A stretch of DNA of 52,162 nt. Origin: Sphaerotilus uruguayifluvii (GTDB taxonomy: Bacteria; Pseudomonadota; Gammaproteobacteria; Burkholderiales; Burkholderiaceae_C). Under the pieces are notes generated by a model. That model worked only from the letters and a program-made list of their open reading frames with translations, searched no databases and was not told the DNA's origin. The stretch covers positions 1-52,162 of the forward strand of contig NZ_JABSNM010000026.1 of assembly GCF_013294065.1 (NCBI RefSeq), in the 5' to 3' direction. Positions 52,073 through 52,162 of the stretch are shown one piece after another; position 1 is the stretch's first letter; each line of letters begins with the position of its first letter. Both the position numbers and the translations under genes were made by a program.

Positions 52073-52162
52073 TAACCGTCTTTCGAGTCAAGCGCCGTGA
52101 AGCGATGTGTCCCAAGGTTTGTTGGTTTTGACCATGGCGTTGAGCATGGTCACGAGCTTGCG
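52073..52162 (-). mobile_element. Right end of an IS110-family insertion sequence
   Basis: The last 90 bases contain the transposase C-terminus, its stop at 52088-52090 and a short non-coding end (CTCGAAAGACGGTTA). Homology to the interrupted GGDEF domain resumes at about 52066-52076. The very short 3' flank fits IS110-type elements, whose non-coding guide RNA region lies on the far side of the transposase and is outside the window. The exact boundary cannot be fixed by eye. Confidence 0.65.
52088..52162 (-). CDS. IS110-family transposase, C-terminal 24 residues
   Basis: The visible peptide, RKLVTMLNAMVKTNKPWD, then TSLHGA and a stop, matches the usual end of IS110/IS1111-family DEDD transposases (RKLLxxLNAMxxxxxPW). 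The rest lies beyond the right edge. It is in the same frame as the GGDEF-EAL remnant, separated from it by this stop codon. Confidence 0.7.
   Translation of the reverse strand, partial: RKLVTMLNAMVKTNKPWDTSLHGA

Overview
The window is one contiguous stretch of very GC-rich chromosome from a betaproteobacterium, most likely a Burkholderiales of the Rubrivivax / Leptothrix / Sphaerotilus / Ideonella type. The assignment rests on the full rpsO-pnp-qor-tpiA-secG-tRNA-Leu-nuoABCDEFGHIJKLMN-DUF2818-NUDIX-DUF1178 block, on betaproteobacterial proteins (small Trp-rich protein, DUF2069, DUF1178, DUF2818) and on a HoxG/HoxZ-type membrane-bound uptake hydrogenase. Nothing in the main body looks recently transferred. 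The only mobile DNA seen is the tail of an IS110-family element at the right edge.

Layout. Positions 1-3.7 kb hold the 3' part of hoxG (NiFe hydrogenase large subunit, + strand). It faces hoxZ (cytochrome b subunit, - strand), which sits 10 nt behind a membrane chemoreceptor gene. 3.9-9.6 kb holds aroC, cheW, a HAMP-only membrane protein, a CBS-pair protein, an alpha/beta hydrolase and an Aer-like PAS chemoreceptor. 9.6-14.3 kb holds yihY, DUF2069, an FAD-linked oxidase, DUF1178, a NUDIX hydrolase and DUF2818. 14.3-29.0 kb is the complete 14-gene complex I operon on the - strand. 29.2-34.6 kb holds tRNA-Leu(GAG), secG, tpiA, a zinc-free quinone oxidoreductase, pnp and rpsO. 34.7-39.4 kb holds an aminotransferase, a branched-chain amino-acid-type binding protein, tsaD, lgt and a small Trp-rich protein. 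39.5-48 kb holds a small cytochrome c, acs, a UPF0114 protein, a very divergent class A penicillin-binding protein and a class I fumarase. 48-52.1 kb holds a P-type cation ATPase with a possible Cys-rich leader peptide, then a GGDEF-EAL gene cut by the IS110-family element.

Much of the window is respiratory and central carbon metabolism. Hydrogenase electrons enter the quinone pool through HoxZ, complex I feeds the same pool from NADH, and acs and fumarase supply the TCA cycle. Two chemoreceptors, CheW and a c-di-GMP enzyme connect this to motility. The most interesting points are the chemoreceptor-hoxZ pairing, a terminator-like hairpin immediately upstream of nuoA that looks like an attenuator, a hairpin plus Cys-rich mini-ORF ahead of the P-type ATPase, an RNase III-type hairpin ahead of pnp, and the IS-truncated c-di-GMP enzyme. 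All functions are read from sequence motifs and family memory; no database search was possible.
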